DNA from: Muribaculaceae bacterium
GTDB taxonomy: Bacteria > Bacteroidota > Bacteroidia > Bacteroidales > Muribaculaceae
Length of the DNA: 51,314 bases
Direction: 5' to 3'
NCBI GenBank assembly: GCA_022510405.1
Contig: JAFLTP010000006.1
Span: 60,180-111,493, forward strand
The position numbers and the translations under genes were made by a program. Every line of letters starts with the position of its first letter. Within the stretch, counting starts at the first letter, position 1. Below the pieces are notes generated by a model. The model ran no database searches and was not told the origin of the DNA. It worked only from the letters and a program-made list of their open reading frames with translations. Of this stretch, positions 17,366 through 26,200 are shown in pieces.

Positions 17366-18658
17366 ATGGACAAAAAGAAAGTGCCTGTCTTGTTATTGAC
17401 AGGCTATTTAGGTAGCGGGAAAACTACTCTTTTAAACAGAATCCTTACCAATCGGGAAGGTATTAAATTCGCAGTAGTTGTGAATGATATTGGTGAAGTT
17501 AATATCGATGCCTCTCTTATCGCCAAAGGTGGTATAGTAAGTTCAAACGACGATTCCCTCGTGGCACTTCAAAACGGATGTATCTGTTGTACTCTTCAAA
17601 ATGATTTGATGCAACAGGTGTCCGACCTTATGAATCAGAATTTCGATTATATCGTGATTGAGGCAAGCGGAATCTGTGAACCCGAACCTATAGCCCGCAC
17701 CCTTTGTTCGATGCCTCTTATGGCTCCCGATCTTACAAAGACGGCCGAACCACGACTTGACGCAATCGTGACTGTGGTAGACGCATTGAGGCTCCAAACC
17801 GAATTTGATAACGGAGATAAACTCAAGAGCAACAAGATAGCTGAAGAGGATATAGAAAATCTCGTGATCCAGCAGATCGAGTTCTGCAATATCATATTAT
17901 TGAACAAGAAATCTGAAGTTACAAAAGAAGAATTACATCAAATAAAAGATGTTGTCAAAGCACTTCAACCAAAAGCAGAAATTATCGGGTGTGATTATTG
18001 TGACGTCGACCTTGATAAACTTCTTGATACTCATCTTTTCGATTATGAGAAAACGGTGACATCTGCCACCTGGATTCAAGAAATCGAAAAACCTCTTGAT
18101 GAAATAGAAGAGGAAGAGCATCACCATCACGACCATGAGCATGACCATGATCATGATCACCATCACCATAGCCATGAGGATCATGATGATGACGATGATG
18201 AGGATCATTCAGATTGTGACCATGAACATGGAGTATGTCATCATCACCATCATCACCACCACCATCATGACGGGGGTGAAACAGAGGAATATGGCATAGG
18301 CACATTCGTTTACTACCGTCGCGCGCCGTTCGACATCAATAAATTCGATTGGTTTGTGGGGAAGAAATGGCCCTCAAGTGTAATCCGGGCAAAAGGTATA
18401 TGTTATTTCTCCGACCAAAAAGATATGTCATATCTCTTTGAACAGGCCGGAGTGCAAAAGAAACTTACCGAAGCCGGCAAGTGGTATGCCACTGCTCCCA
18501 AGGAGGAACTCGAAGAATTAATGGCCAGAGAACCGGGACTCATGAAAGACTGGGATCCTGAATATGGCGACAGGATGCAGAAGATTGTTTTCATCGGTAA
18601 AAATATGGATCGTGAGGAAATAACATCACTCCTTGATACATGTTTAGAAAAGATATAA
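17366..18658 (+). CDS. CobW/G3E-family GTPase metallochaperone with His-rich segment
   Basis: A 430-residue G3E GTPase of the zinc-related CobW/ZNG type. The Walker A motif is GYLGSGKTT (13-21). The metal-binding GCICC is at 71-75 and a Walker-B-like segment is IVIEASG. Residues ~250-310 form a His/Asp/Glu tract with runs of up to ten histidines, plus Cys-Asp-His elements, which should bind several zinc or nickel ions. The CobW C-terminal domain (~315-430) is intact (FVYYRRAPFD, VIRAKGICYF). The guanine-specificity motif is degenerate (LNKKSEV instead of NKxD). It is probably co-transcribed with the upstream lipoprotein and closed by a strong terminator. No Zur-type operator was recognised. 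Confidence 0.9.
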   Translation: MDKKKVPVLLLTGYLGSGKTTLLNRILTNREGIKFAVVVNDIGEVNIDASLIAKGGIVSSNDDSLVALQNGCICCTLQNDLMQQVSDLMNQNFDYIVIEASGICEPEPIARTLCSMPLMAPDLTKTAEPRLDAIVTVVDALRLQTEFDNGDKLKSNKIAEEDIENLVIQQIEFCNIILLNKKSEVTKEELHQIKDVVKALQPKAEIIGCDYCDVDLDKLLDTHLFDYEKTVTSATWIQEIEKPLDEIEEEEHHHHDHEHDHDHDHHHHSHEDHDDDDDEDHSDCDHEHGVCHHHHHHHHHHDGGETEEYGIGTFVYYRRAPFDINKFDWFVGKKWPSSVIRAKGICYFSDQKDMSYLFEQAGVQKKLTEAGKWYATAPKEELEELMAREPGLMKDWDPEYGDRMQKIVFIGKNMDREEITSLLDTCLEKI

Positions 18659-18685
18659 TAAAGCAAGACTCACTCCATCAAATTG

Positions 18686-18720
18686 ATGCACATAAAATCC
18701 TTTTATGTGCATTTATTTTC
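18686..18720 (+). terminator. Terminator after the CobW gene
   Basis: A perfect 12-bp stem (18686-18697 with 18701-18712) and a 3-nt loop are followed by a T-rich tract. Confidence 0.92.
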
Positions 18721-18792
18721 TTTAAATACAGTAAATTAAACAAAATGTCAAAAATTTAGGTTAAATGTTATAAAACCTAATAAAATAAATTT

Positions 18793-18800
18793 TAACTTTG
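18793..18800 (+). promoter_or_regulatory. -7 box of the acyl-CoA ligase gene
   Basis: TAACTTTG lies 27 nt before the ATG at 18828. No exact -33 TTTG was found. The box overlaps an in-frame TTG at 18798, which rules that codon out as the start. Confidence 0.6.
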
Positions 18801-18827
18801 CTTCGGTTAACACCAACAACAGAATTT

Positions 18828-20489
18828 ATGGAACAATATATGACAGAGTTGTCTGAAAAGACTATTGGGGAATGGCTGGAATATTGGGCTAAAGAAGCCC
18901 CCGACAGAGAATATATCGTATTTTCCGACAGGGATTTGCGCTGGACATACAAGGTATTCAATGACAGGGTAGACCGTTTGGCAAAGGGGTTGATGACCAT
19001 CGGTGTCAAAAAAGGTACGCATGTCGGCATATGGGCCAGCAACGTGCCCGATTGGGTCACTATGTTTTTCGCCTGTTCAAAAATCGGCGCCATCACCATA
19101 ACGGTAAATACTAACTTCAAAAAGTATGAAGCCGAAGACCTTATGAGGAAATCCGATATGGAGGTGTTGTGCATCATAGATCACGAGAAAGACAATAACT
19201 TCCTCGACATGACCTATAAGATCCTTCCGGAATTAAAATACCAGGAAAGGGATAAGCTTCATAGTTCTAAGTTGCCGTATATGAAGGCGGTGATCCATTT
19301 GGGTTCGGAACCACACCGTGGTATGTACACAGTGTATGAACTAATGACTATGGGTTGGGCAGTCCCGGAAATGGATTATCAAAGAGCCAAAGAGGATTGC
19401 AATTGTTACGATGCGATCAATATTCAATACACAAGCGGTACAACCGGTTTTCCCAAAGGTGCCACTTTGAGCCATTATGGAATATGTAATAACGGCTACT
19501 TGACCGGCGTACATCTTAATTTTACCAAGGAAACAAGATTGTGTGTCTGTGTTCCATTGTTCCATTGTTTCGGACTTGTATTGGGAGTCTTGAATTGTGT
19601 TGTGCATGGATGCACTATGGTAATTGTGGAAAGATTCGATCCGTTACTGGTGCTTGCTTGTATCCATAAAGAGAAATGCACAGCCCTCTATGGAGTGCCC
19701 ACCATGTATATCAGCATGCTGAATCATCCGATGTTTGATATTTTCAATCTTACAAGCCTTCATGCCGGTATCATGGCCGGTGCATTATGTCCGGTGCCCC
19801 TCATGCAGGATGTGGAGAATAAGATGCATATGATTGTTACCAGCGAATACGGTCTCACCGAGGCAAGTCCGGGAATGACCCAGAGCCGTTGGGACGATCC
19901 CGAGGAAGTAAGATTCCACACTGTGGGTCGTGAATTCGAACATTGTGAGGTGAAAGTGCTTGATCCGGACGGAAACGAATGTCCCGTTGGAGTAGAAGGT
20001 GAAATGTGTAATAAGGGTTACAACAATATGCTCGGTTATTACAATGATCCGGCAGCCACCGCTCAGCTGATTGATAAAAACGGATGGCTTCATTCAGGTG
20101 ACTTGGGCTATAAGGATGAAAACGGCAACTTTAGGATTACCGGACGAATCAAGGATATGATAATCAGAGGAGGAGAGAATATTTATCCGAGTGAAATCGA
20201 GACTTTCCTACAGACGATGCCGGAGGTAAAAATTGCTCAGGTTATAGGTGTGCCATCAAAGAAATACGGAGAAAGCGTGGGTGCATTCATCATGTTGAAT
20301 GATGGTTGCAAGCTCCATGAATCTGATGTTAAGGATTATTGTAAGGATCAGATAGCCAGATATAAAATTCCGAAGTATATTTTCTTTGTAGATGAATTCC
20401 CTCTTACCGGCAGTGGCAAGATTCAAAAGTTCAAGCTAAGGGAGCAGGCTCTTGAGATACTGAAGAATCAAGGCATCTCCATTGATTAA
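18828..20489 (+). CDS. AMP-forming acyl-CoA synthetase (FadD-like)
   Basis: About 553 residues from the ATG at 18828 (a second ATG at 18840 is equally possible). A cytoplasmic ANL-superfamily enzyme that activates a carboxylic acid to its acyl-AMP and then acyl-CoA. Motifs in order: the phosphate loop YTSGTTGFPKGA, VPLFHCFG, SEYGLTEASPG, the HSGDLGYKDENG aspartate and the hinge ITGRIKDMIIRGGENIYP, with the catalytic lysine in GSGKIQKFKLR near the end. The medium/long-chain fatty-acid ligase group fits best, but the acid cannot be read from the sequence. It is a single gene between terminator and heptamer array. Confidence 0.9.
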   Translation: MEQYMTELSEKTIGEWLEYWAKEAPDREYIVFSDRDLRWTYKVFNDRVDRLAKGLMTIGVKKGTHVGIWASNVPDWVTMFFACSKIGAITITVNTNFKKYEAEDLMRKSDMEVLCIIDHEKDNNFLDMTYKILPELKYQERDKLHSSKLPYMKAVIHLGSEPHRGMYTVYELMTMGWAVPEMDYQRAKEDCNCYDAINIQYTSGTTGFPKGATLSHYGICNNGYLTGVHLNFTKETRLCVCVPLFHCFGLVLGVLNCVVHGCTMVIVERFDPLLVLACIHKEKCTALYGVPTMYISMLNHPMFDIFNLTSLHAGIMAGALCPVPLMQDVENKMHMIVTSEYGLTEASPGMTQSRWDDPEEVRFHTVGREFEHCEVKVLDPDGNECPVGVEGEMCNKGYNNMLGYYNDPAATAQLIDKNGWLHSGDLGYKDENGNFRITGRIKDMIIRGGENIYPSEIETFLQTMPEVKIAQVIGVPSKKYGESVGAFIMLNDGCKLHESDVKDYCKDQIARYKIPKYIFFVDEFPLTGSGKIQKFKLREQALEILKNQGISID

Positions 20490-20493
20490 ATCT

Positions 20494-20535
20494 CTAAACT
20501 CTAAACTTTAAGCTTTAAACTTTGAACTTTAAACT
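20494..20535. repeat. Six tandem heptamers CTAAACT/TTAAACT
   Basis: Units start at 20494, 20501, 20508, 20515, 20522 and 20529. The heptamer is the reverse complement (rotated) of the array at 9527-9575. The unit TTTGAACT supplies the -33 TTTG of the next promoter. Confidence 0.85.
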
Positions 20536-20551
20536 TTTTTTCCTAACTTTG
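20521..20551 (+). promoter_or_regulatory. Promoter of the rpmB-rpmG-DUF4295 operon
   Basis: TTTG (20521-20524) and TAACTTTG (20544-20551) are 19 bp apart. The leader to the rpmB ATG is about 105 nt and GC-richer than its surroundings, with GATGCGCCCGGAGGCG near 20591, so a structured ribosomal-protein leader is possible. Confidence 0.75.
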
Positions 20552-20664
20552 CACCCAATTGTGGCACATCCATAAAAGCATTCGGGAAAGATGCGCCCGG
20601 AGGCGATATGAGAAATGAGATGGAAGCCATCAGTAATCGTTAACATTTCACAGAAATAAAAGCC

Positions 20665-20928
20665 ATGTCAAAGGTTTGTCAAATCACAGGCAAGAAAGCT
20701 TCAGTGGGCAATAACGTGTCACACTCCAAGAGGCGCACCAAAAGAAAATTCGAGGTGAACCTCCACAAGAAGAAGTTTTATTGGGTAGAGCAAGATATGT
20801 GGATTGAACTCCTCGTGTCAGCCAAGGCTCTACGCACCATCAACAAAATCGGCCTTAACGCAGCTCTCAAAAGAGCAGAAAAAGAAGGTAACCTCGATTT
20901 CAGAAATATTAACATTATCTCACTTTAA
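20665..20928 (+). CDS. rpmB: 50S ribosomal protein L28
   Basis: 87 residues with the L28 signature ([20 protein letters not shown] and [14 protein letters not shown]). It is a structural protein of the large subunit. It is first in the three-gene unit with rpmG and a DUF4295 gene; 13 bp separates it from rpmG. Confidence 0.97.
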   Translation: MSKVCQITGKKASVGNNVSHSKRRTKRKFEVNLHKKKFYWVEQDMWIELLVSAKALRTINKIGLNAALKRAEKEGNLDFRNINIISL

Positions 20929-20941
20929 TTCATAAGACACA

Positions 20942-21130
20942 ATGGCAAAGAAAGCTAAAGGAAATAGGGTGCAGGTAATTTTGGAATGCACCGAGCATAA
21001 GGCAAGCGGTATGCCCGGGATGTCACGTTACATCACCACTAAGAACCGTAAGAATACAACTGGCCGTCTTGAGCTCAAGAAATACAATCCAATCCTCAAA
21101 AAGATGACCGTTCATAAAGAAATTAAATAA
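20942..21130 (+). CDS. rpmG: 50S ribosomal protein L33
   Basis: 62 residues, typical Bacteroidota L33 ([31 protein letters not shown]). The zinc-binding cysteine pairs of some L33 forms are absent (only one Cys), so this is the zinc-independent type. It sits between rpmB and the DUF4295 gene. Confidence 0.96.
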   Translation: MAKKAKGNRVQVILECTEHKASGMPGMSRYITTKNRKNTTGRLELKKYNPILKKMTVHKEIK

Positions 21131-21140
21131 TCTTTAAACC

Positions 21141-21290
21141 ATGGCAAAGAAAACCGTGGCGTCACTTCAGAAAGGTGAAGGTCGCACATATAGCAAAGTA
21201 ATCAAAATGGAAAGATCTCCTAAAACCGGAGCTTATGTCTTCAAAGAGGAGATGGTGCCTAACGATGCAGTTCAAGCTGCTTTGAAATAA
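21141..21290 (+). CDS. DUF4295 small basic protein
   Basis: 49 residues, starting MAKKTVASLQKGEGRTYSKV and ending AVQAALK. Small basic proteins of this family follow rpmG throughout Bacteroidota and are thought to be ribosome-associated; the exact role is not known to me. It lies 10 bp after rpmG. In many Bacteroidales ftsY comes next, whereas here a terminator and convergent genes follow. Confidence 0.93.
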   Translation: MAKKTVASLQKGEGRTYSKVIKMERSPKTGAYVFKEEMVPNDAVQAALK

Positions 21291-21300
21291 AAAATATAAG

Positions 21301-21330
21301 AAGGAGGATTTTTAAATCCTCCTTTATTCT
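21301..21330 (+). terminator. Terminator of the rpmB operon
   Basis: AAGGAGGATTT (21301-21311) pairs with AAATCCTCCTT (21314-21324), followed by a T-rich stretch. It also has a T-rich flank on the other strand, so it may serve the convergent cinA-like gene too. Confidence 0.85.
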
Positions 21331-21335
21331 TTTTG

Positions 21336-21359
21336 GGAGGACCGTAATGTCCTCCTTTT
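21336..21359 (+). terminator. Second, related terminator hairpin
   Basis: GGAGGAC (21336-21342) pairs with GTCCTCC (21349-21355), followed by TTTTC. It shares the GGAGGA/TCCTCC arms with the hairpin just upstream, so the two may be duplicates. Confidence 0.7.
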
Positions 21360-21366
21360 CTGTGTC

Positions 21367-22173
21367 TTAATCGTCGTTTACTTCTTCCTGAAGAATATAA
21401 CTGTTGCGGAGAAGATTTATAAGCATTACCATGCCATGATTGGTGGCGCTCTCTATTACGGAATTTCTGTCTCCTCTGAAATGAAGACATTCGCTCACCA
21501 CTGTTTCTCCATACTTAACGGCTATCCATACAGTGCCGACGGGTTTCAACGGTGTGCCTCCGTCGGGACCCGCTATTCCTGAAGTTGCTATTGCACAATC
21601 GCTCCTCATCAATTCAGTTACCCCTTTGGCCATCTGTTCCACGACTTCTTTGCTGACAGCTCCATAGGTGGAAATATCGCTTCGTGAAACACACAAGACC
21701 CTTGCCTTTACATCGTTGGAATAACTTACCACACTCCCCAAGAAATATGCCGAAGACCCGGGCACTTGTGTGATCCTGTGTGCCAGATTGCCGCCGGTGC
21801 AACTTTCAGCACATGCCACCGTCAGTTCCCTTTCATGTAGCAATCCCCCCAATACCTCTGCAACAGTTTTATCTTCCATTGCGACTACATCGCTTGTGAA
21901 GATACTGTTAAGGTTGTTGTGGTAACGGTTCATTTGGAATCGCAAGAGTTCAACGCCGGTATTCATACCCGTGAGAGTGATATTGGTCACCAGATGAGTA
22001 TTCTCAACCGTGATTTTTACAAATTCCGGCAGTTGAGCCTCAAAATGGCGTATCACCTTTGAAAGTTCCTGACGCGTGTAGCCGTAAATCACTACATGTC
22101 TGGTTTCGGTGAAACAGTCACCGATTTTGGCCATCTTCTCTTTTGATGTATCTTTATTTTTTTTCATCGTCAT
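21367..22173 (-). CDS. CinA C-terminal family protein (PncC-like nicotinamide-nucleotide amidase)
   Basis: 268 residues from the ATG at 22173, which overlaps the tsaD stop in an ATGA arrangement. The C-terminal ~165 residues are the PncC/CinA-C domain, which deamidates NMN in the pyridine nucleotide salvage cycle: ACAESCTGGNLAHRIT, SYSNDVKARVLCV, ATSGIAGPDGGTP and KPVGTVWIAV. The first ~100 residues resemble the middle segment of full-length CinA, while the N-terminal MoCF-like domain is missing. It is probably translationally coupled to tsaD. A longer start at 22212 would overlap tsaD by 40 bp and is less likely. Confidence 0.87.
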   Translation of the reverse strand: MTMKKNKDTSKEKMAKIGDCFTETRHVVIYGYTRQELSKVIRHFEAQLPEFVKITVENTHLVTNITLTGMNTGVELLRFQMNRYHNNLNSIFTSDVVAMEDKTVAEVLGGLLHERELTVACAESCTGGNLAHRITQVPGSSAYFLGSVVSYSNDVKARVLCVSRSDISTYGAVSKEVVEQMAKGVTELMRSDCAIATSGIAGPDGGTPLKPVGTVWIAVKYGETVVSECLHFRGDRNSVIESATNHGMVMLINLLRNSYILQEEVNDD

Positions 22174-23186
22174 ATTGTAACTCGGGAATAGGGAGGTGAA
22201 TCCAGAGGACAAAAATCTTTTTCCAAAAATTTGAAATATCCGGCAGCCGCCACCATTGCAGCATTATCCGTTGTGAATGCTCTTTCAGGGATCCAAGCGG
22301 TGACTCCTTTTCTTTTGCAAAATTCTTCTACGGCTTTCCTTACCCCACTGTTGGCCGACACTCCACCACCGATCGCTATATGTTTCACGGGATGATCTTT
22401 CAGTGCCTTCTCCAACTTTTCCATCAATATTTCAATGATTGTGGATTGCAATGAAGCGGCAAGGTCTGCCTTATTTTTTTCTATAAATTCCGAATCCTCT
22501 TTCAGGGCATCCCTGAGGGTGTAAAGAAATGAAGTCTTAAGGCCACTGAAAGAATAATCATATCCCGGAATTCGGGGTTTTGCGAATTTAAATTTGTCCG
22601 CATCCCCTTCAGCCGCCAATCGGTCGATATGAGGTCCTCCGGGGTAGGGGAGTCCCATGAGTTTCGCACACTTGTCGAATGCCTCTCCGGCTGCATCATC
22701 GATAGTCTTGCCCAAAATCTCCATATCTGAAAAAGACCGTGCCAACACAATTTGGGAATTTCCTCCCGAAACAAGCAGACATATGAAAGGGAATTCGGGT
22801 TGGGAGTCTTCCGGTGACTTCTTTATGAAATGTGAGAGCACATGGGCATGGAGATGATTAACATCCACAAGGGGAATATTCAATGCCATTGCAAGTCCCT
22901 TGGCAAAAGAAGTTCCAACTAAAAGGGAACCCAACAATCCGGGTCCTCTGGTGAAGGCGATCGCAGATAGATCTTTTTTCGTGATTCCGGCTTGGCGCAA
23001 TGCCTCAGACACCACCGGCACTATATTTTCTTGATGAGCCCTCGAAGCAAGCTCCGGCACCACCCCGCCATAGTTTTCGTGGACTTTTTGACTCGCTATG
23101 ACATTACTCAGCATTATGCCGTCGTGTATCACGGCTGCCGAAGTATCGTCGCAGGAAGATTCAATGCCAAGGATATAAGTGCCCAT
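22170..23186 (-). CDS. tsaD: tRNA N6-adenosine threonylcarbamoyltransferase
   Basis: 338 residues in the universal TsaD/Kae1/Gcp family, the subunit that transfers threonylcarbamoyl to A37 of ANN-decoding tRNAs, together with TsaB and TsaE. Visible motifs: ILGIESSCDDTSAAV, the metal-binding HLHAH (His111, His115), LLVSGGNSQIV, DDAAGEAFDK and IGGGVSANS. The ATG at 23186 is preferred over 23192 because the predicted transcription start falls at about 23197 and the family usually begins two or three residues before ILGIE. It forms an operon with the cinA-like gene and is divergent from tamB. Confidence 0.96.
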   Translation of the reverse strand: MGTYILGIESSCDDTSAAVIHDGIMLSNVIASQKVHENYGGVVPELASRAHQENIVPVVSEALRQAGITKKDLSAIAFTRGPGLLGSLLVGTSFAKGLAMALNIPLVDVNHLHAHVLSHFIKKSPEDSQPEFPFICLLVSGGNSQIVLARSFSDMEILGKTIDDAAGEAFDKCAKLMGLPYPGGPHIDRLAAEGDADKFKFAKPRIPGYDYSFSGLKTSFLYTLRDALKEDSEFIEKNKADLAASLQSTIIEILMEKLEKALKDHPVKHIAIGGGVSANSGVRKAVEEFCKRKGVTAWIPERAFTTDNAAMVAAAGYFKFLEKDFCPLDSPPYSRVTI

Positions 23187-23203
23187 CAACAAAATTTAGG
23201 CTA

Positions 23204-23234
23204 CAAAGTTAATTCTTTTTATGTTTTCCGCAAA
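23204..23234 (-). promoter_or_regulatory. tsaD promoter
   Basis: On the minus strand, TTTG (23234-23231) and TAACTTTG (23211-23204) are spaced 19 bp, a perfect consensus match giving a very short leader. Confidence 0.8.
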
Positions 23235-23254
23235 ATAGCGGTTTATGGTTATAA

Positions 23255-26200
23255 GTGGGATTTTGTTTAAATTTGCATATCAAATCTTTGCCGCACTTTG
23301 TTTTGAAACCCCAAAGAATCCTAAAGGGCATATATCAAGCAGTCAGAAGCATTCTTTTTTCCGTGACATTATTCGTTGTGGGGATCTTTGTTGTGGTATA
23401 CATCCTTATTTCCATACCGGCATTCACGAATGCAATGAAAGATCGTGGAATTGCTGAATTAACAAAATTGATCGGCAGCAAGGTAGAGATTGCCAATCTC
23501 ACGTTTTCACCTTTCAATGAGATGAGGATAGAAGGACTGGAAGTCTATGATCTGGATGACAGGAAATGTCTGGAGGTTGAAAAAATCGGTGCCGGTATAA
23601 GTCTATGGAAACTTATCTTTGAGAAAAGAATTGAAATAACATATGGAGAGATAATAGGGTTGAATGCTCTCATCGTGCAGGAAGAGAAAGATTCGAGCCT
23701 GAATATTAGTTTTATAATCGATGCATTTTCAAGTAAGGACAAAAATAAGGAAAAGACTCCGTTTGATTTGGCCCTTCGAAATGTGGTGCTCCGAAAGAGT
23801 GGTGTAACTTTTAGCCGTCCATGGTTGGGAGGGAAGAAGATTGGAGAATTAGACCTTTCAAATCTTATAATCACAGATCTTGCAGCAGATATCGCATTTC
23901 CTAAAATTAATGAAAAAGAAGTGCATGTTGATCTCCGGCGTCTTTCATTAAAATCTCCCGATATTATTGATATAGAAAAATTAGGTTTGAAAGGCGAATT
24001 CGGAAGCGATAGACTCTTTGTTCAAAATTTTGTACTTGAGTTTCCAAATTCCAAAATCAATATTCCGGAATTAAATCTTCCTTTGGAAGAGAATGTCCCT
24101 GTCATAGAAATTTTAAAAAGACACAGACACGTTTTGCAGATCAATAACAGTTATGTAAGTCTTTCCGATTTCGGTTTTATAAGTCCAATATTGAAAGATT
24201 TTTCAGAACCTTTATTTATTGATGTAAACATTGAAGGAAACGTAGAGAATATTGAGATAAACACTTTTAAATTCGGCAATCCGGATGTTTTAACCTTGTC
24301 AATGAACGGTGGAATCGAGGGTTTGTCAGATTTGAATAATGTTGCAGGTGATATTTCAGATCTTGAACTTAATGTGACGTCTCTAACCTTTCACAGACTG
24401 GCCTCGTCCATTCCGAATATACAGGTACAGGTTAAAGAAATAATTGGAAACTTAGGTGATCTGCATGTAAAAGGTGATTTCTCTGCAACAGCTTTCAACA
24501 AATCGTTGAAAGGAAATATAGATATACTTTCCGATATATTTAACATCACATTTGAGGGCGGAATTGAAAATCCTCTCTCCAACACTTTCCAGGGGGCAGG
24601 GGAGTTGAATATAGAGAATCTAAAACTTGACAGGCTTTTGCCAAAAATCCCGATTGGGAATATAAATGCCAATTTGATTGCAGAGGGAACATTAACAGAT
24701 AAAAACCCGCAGGGAATGTTGAGTCTTGTGGTGGAAGATTTTGAATACAAGGGAAAATTTTTCGAGGGATTTTCGTTGAATGTCAACAAAGACGAGGAAC
24801 TTATTGCAGGTGATATCTTGATTGATAACGCGATCGCGGACCTGGTGGCTAACTTTAATGGTGATATAGAAAGTCCGGAAAAGAATGCGTCATTGGATAT
24901 GGATATCCGGCGTCTTGATTTGTCTGAATTAATAGACATGAAAAACTACGACAATTATACTCTGGCAGGGAATATAAGTCTTAATGGTAAAGCCTCGGGA
25001 ATAGATTTCTTCACGGGTGACTTGTCGCTCAATAATTTTTCTTTCGTTTCTCCCGACAATAAGAAAAAGTTGAAGTTAAATCAACTGGAAATAACCGGAG
25101 AGGTTGTGGACAGTATACACAGTTTGAATTTAAAAAGCGACTGGATGGATTTCCGGGCTGAAGGACCATATCAGTTGAAGACCCTCCCGCAGCAGATAAT
25201 GGCTATGGCCGAAAGTGTTTTCCCGATTTTGATACCGGCCAACAAGGACAGAGAGACTCATCATGTATTCACCTCGGATATGGAATTCGATTTCATGGTG
25301 AAGAAAAACAATGCACTTACAGAATTTTTTAATCTCCCTTTCAGGCTTCTTGTCCCTGTCACTTTAAGCGGTTCGATCGACGGTTCGTCAAATTCAGCAT
25401 TCTTGAATCTTAATGTTCCTTATCTCCAACAAGGTAAGGACAAGCTCATCTATGACACTAAACTTATAGCGAATATATATGGTGACGTTGGAGTGCTGGA
25501 TGCTTTGATAGAAACCACTTTACCGGTGAAAAAAGGGGATCTTTCTTTGAATGTGAATTTGTTTGGCCGACAAAATTCCCTATCCACGGATATTCATTGG
25601 ATAAATACAGAAAATGCTGATTTCAAGGGCCATATTTTATTGGATACCGATTTTTCAAAGAATGAATTGACCTCAAAACCTGAGATCAGCTTGGAAATAA
25701 AGCCCTCTATATTGCAGATGGGAACGGCTCAATGGCAGGTCTCCAAAAGCAATATCTCATACACCGACAAAAAAATTGAGATCGACGGCCTTAGAATTTG
25801 GCATGACGACCAGTTTGTGGAGATACAGGGAGTGGCATCGCCTGAATATTCGGATGCTGTCACTGTTAAATTGGCCGACATAGATGTGGATTATGTATTT
25901 GACATGCTCCAAATAAACTACGTCACCTTCGGTGGCACAGCAATGGGTGAGGTTGCCGGACGTGCTCTGTTGAGCGGCGATCCTATAGCAGAGACAGAGT
26001 CTATAATTATAAAGGATTTCACTTACAATGGATGCCAATTGGGTACTTGTTTTGCCTCCAGTAAATGGAACAATGAGCAAAAGGAGATAGAGATATCCGC
26101 CGACATTTCTCATAATGGCATAAGAAGAGTCTTTGGCTCAGGTGGCATATGGTTAGGTAAAGATTCACTTTGTTTTGATATCGAGGCAACCAAAGTGCCG

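Noticed and set aside
17982..18305. Open frame opposite the His-rich tract of the CobW gene
   Set aside because: Its His/Asp/Gly-rich translation is the mirror of the CAT/CAC codons on the coding strand; it has no start signals.
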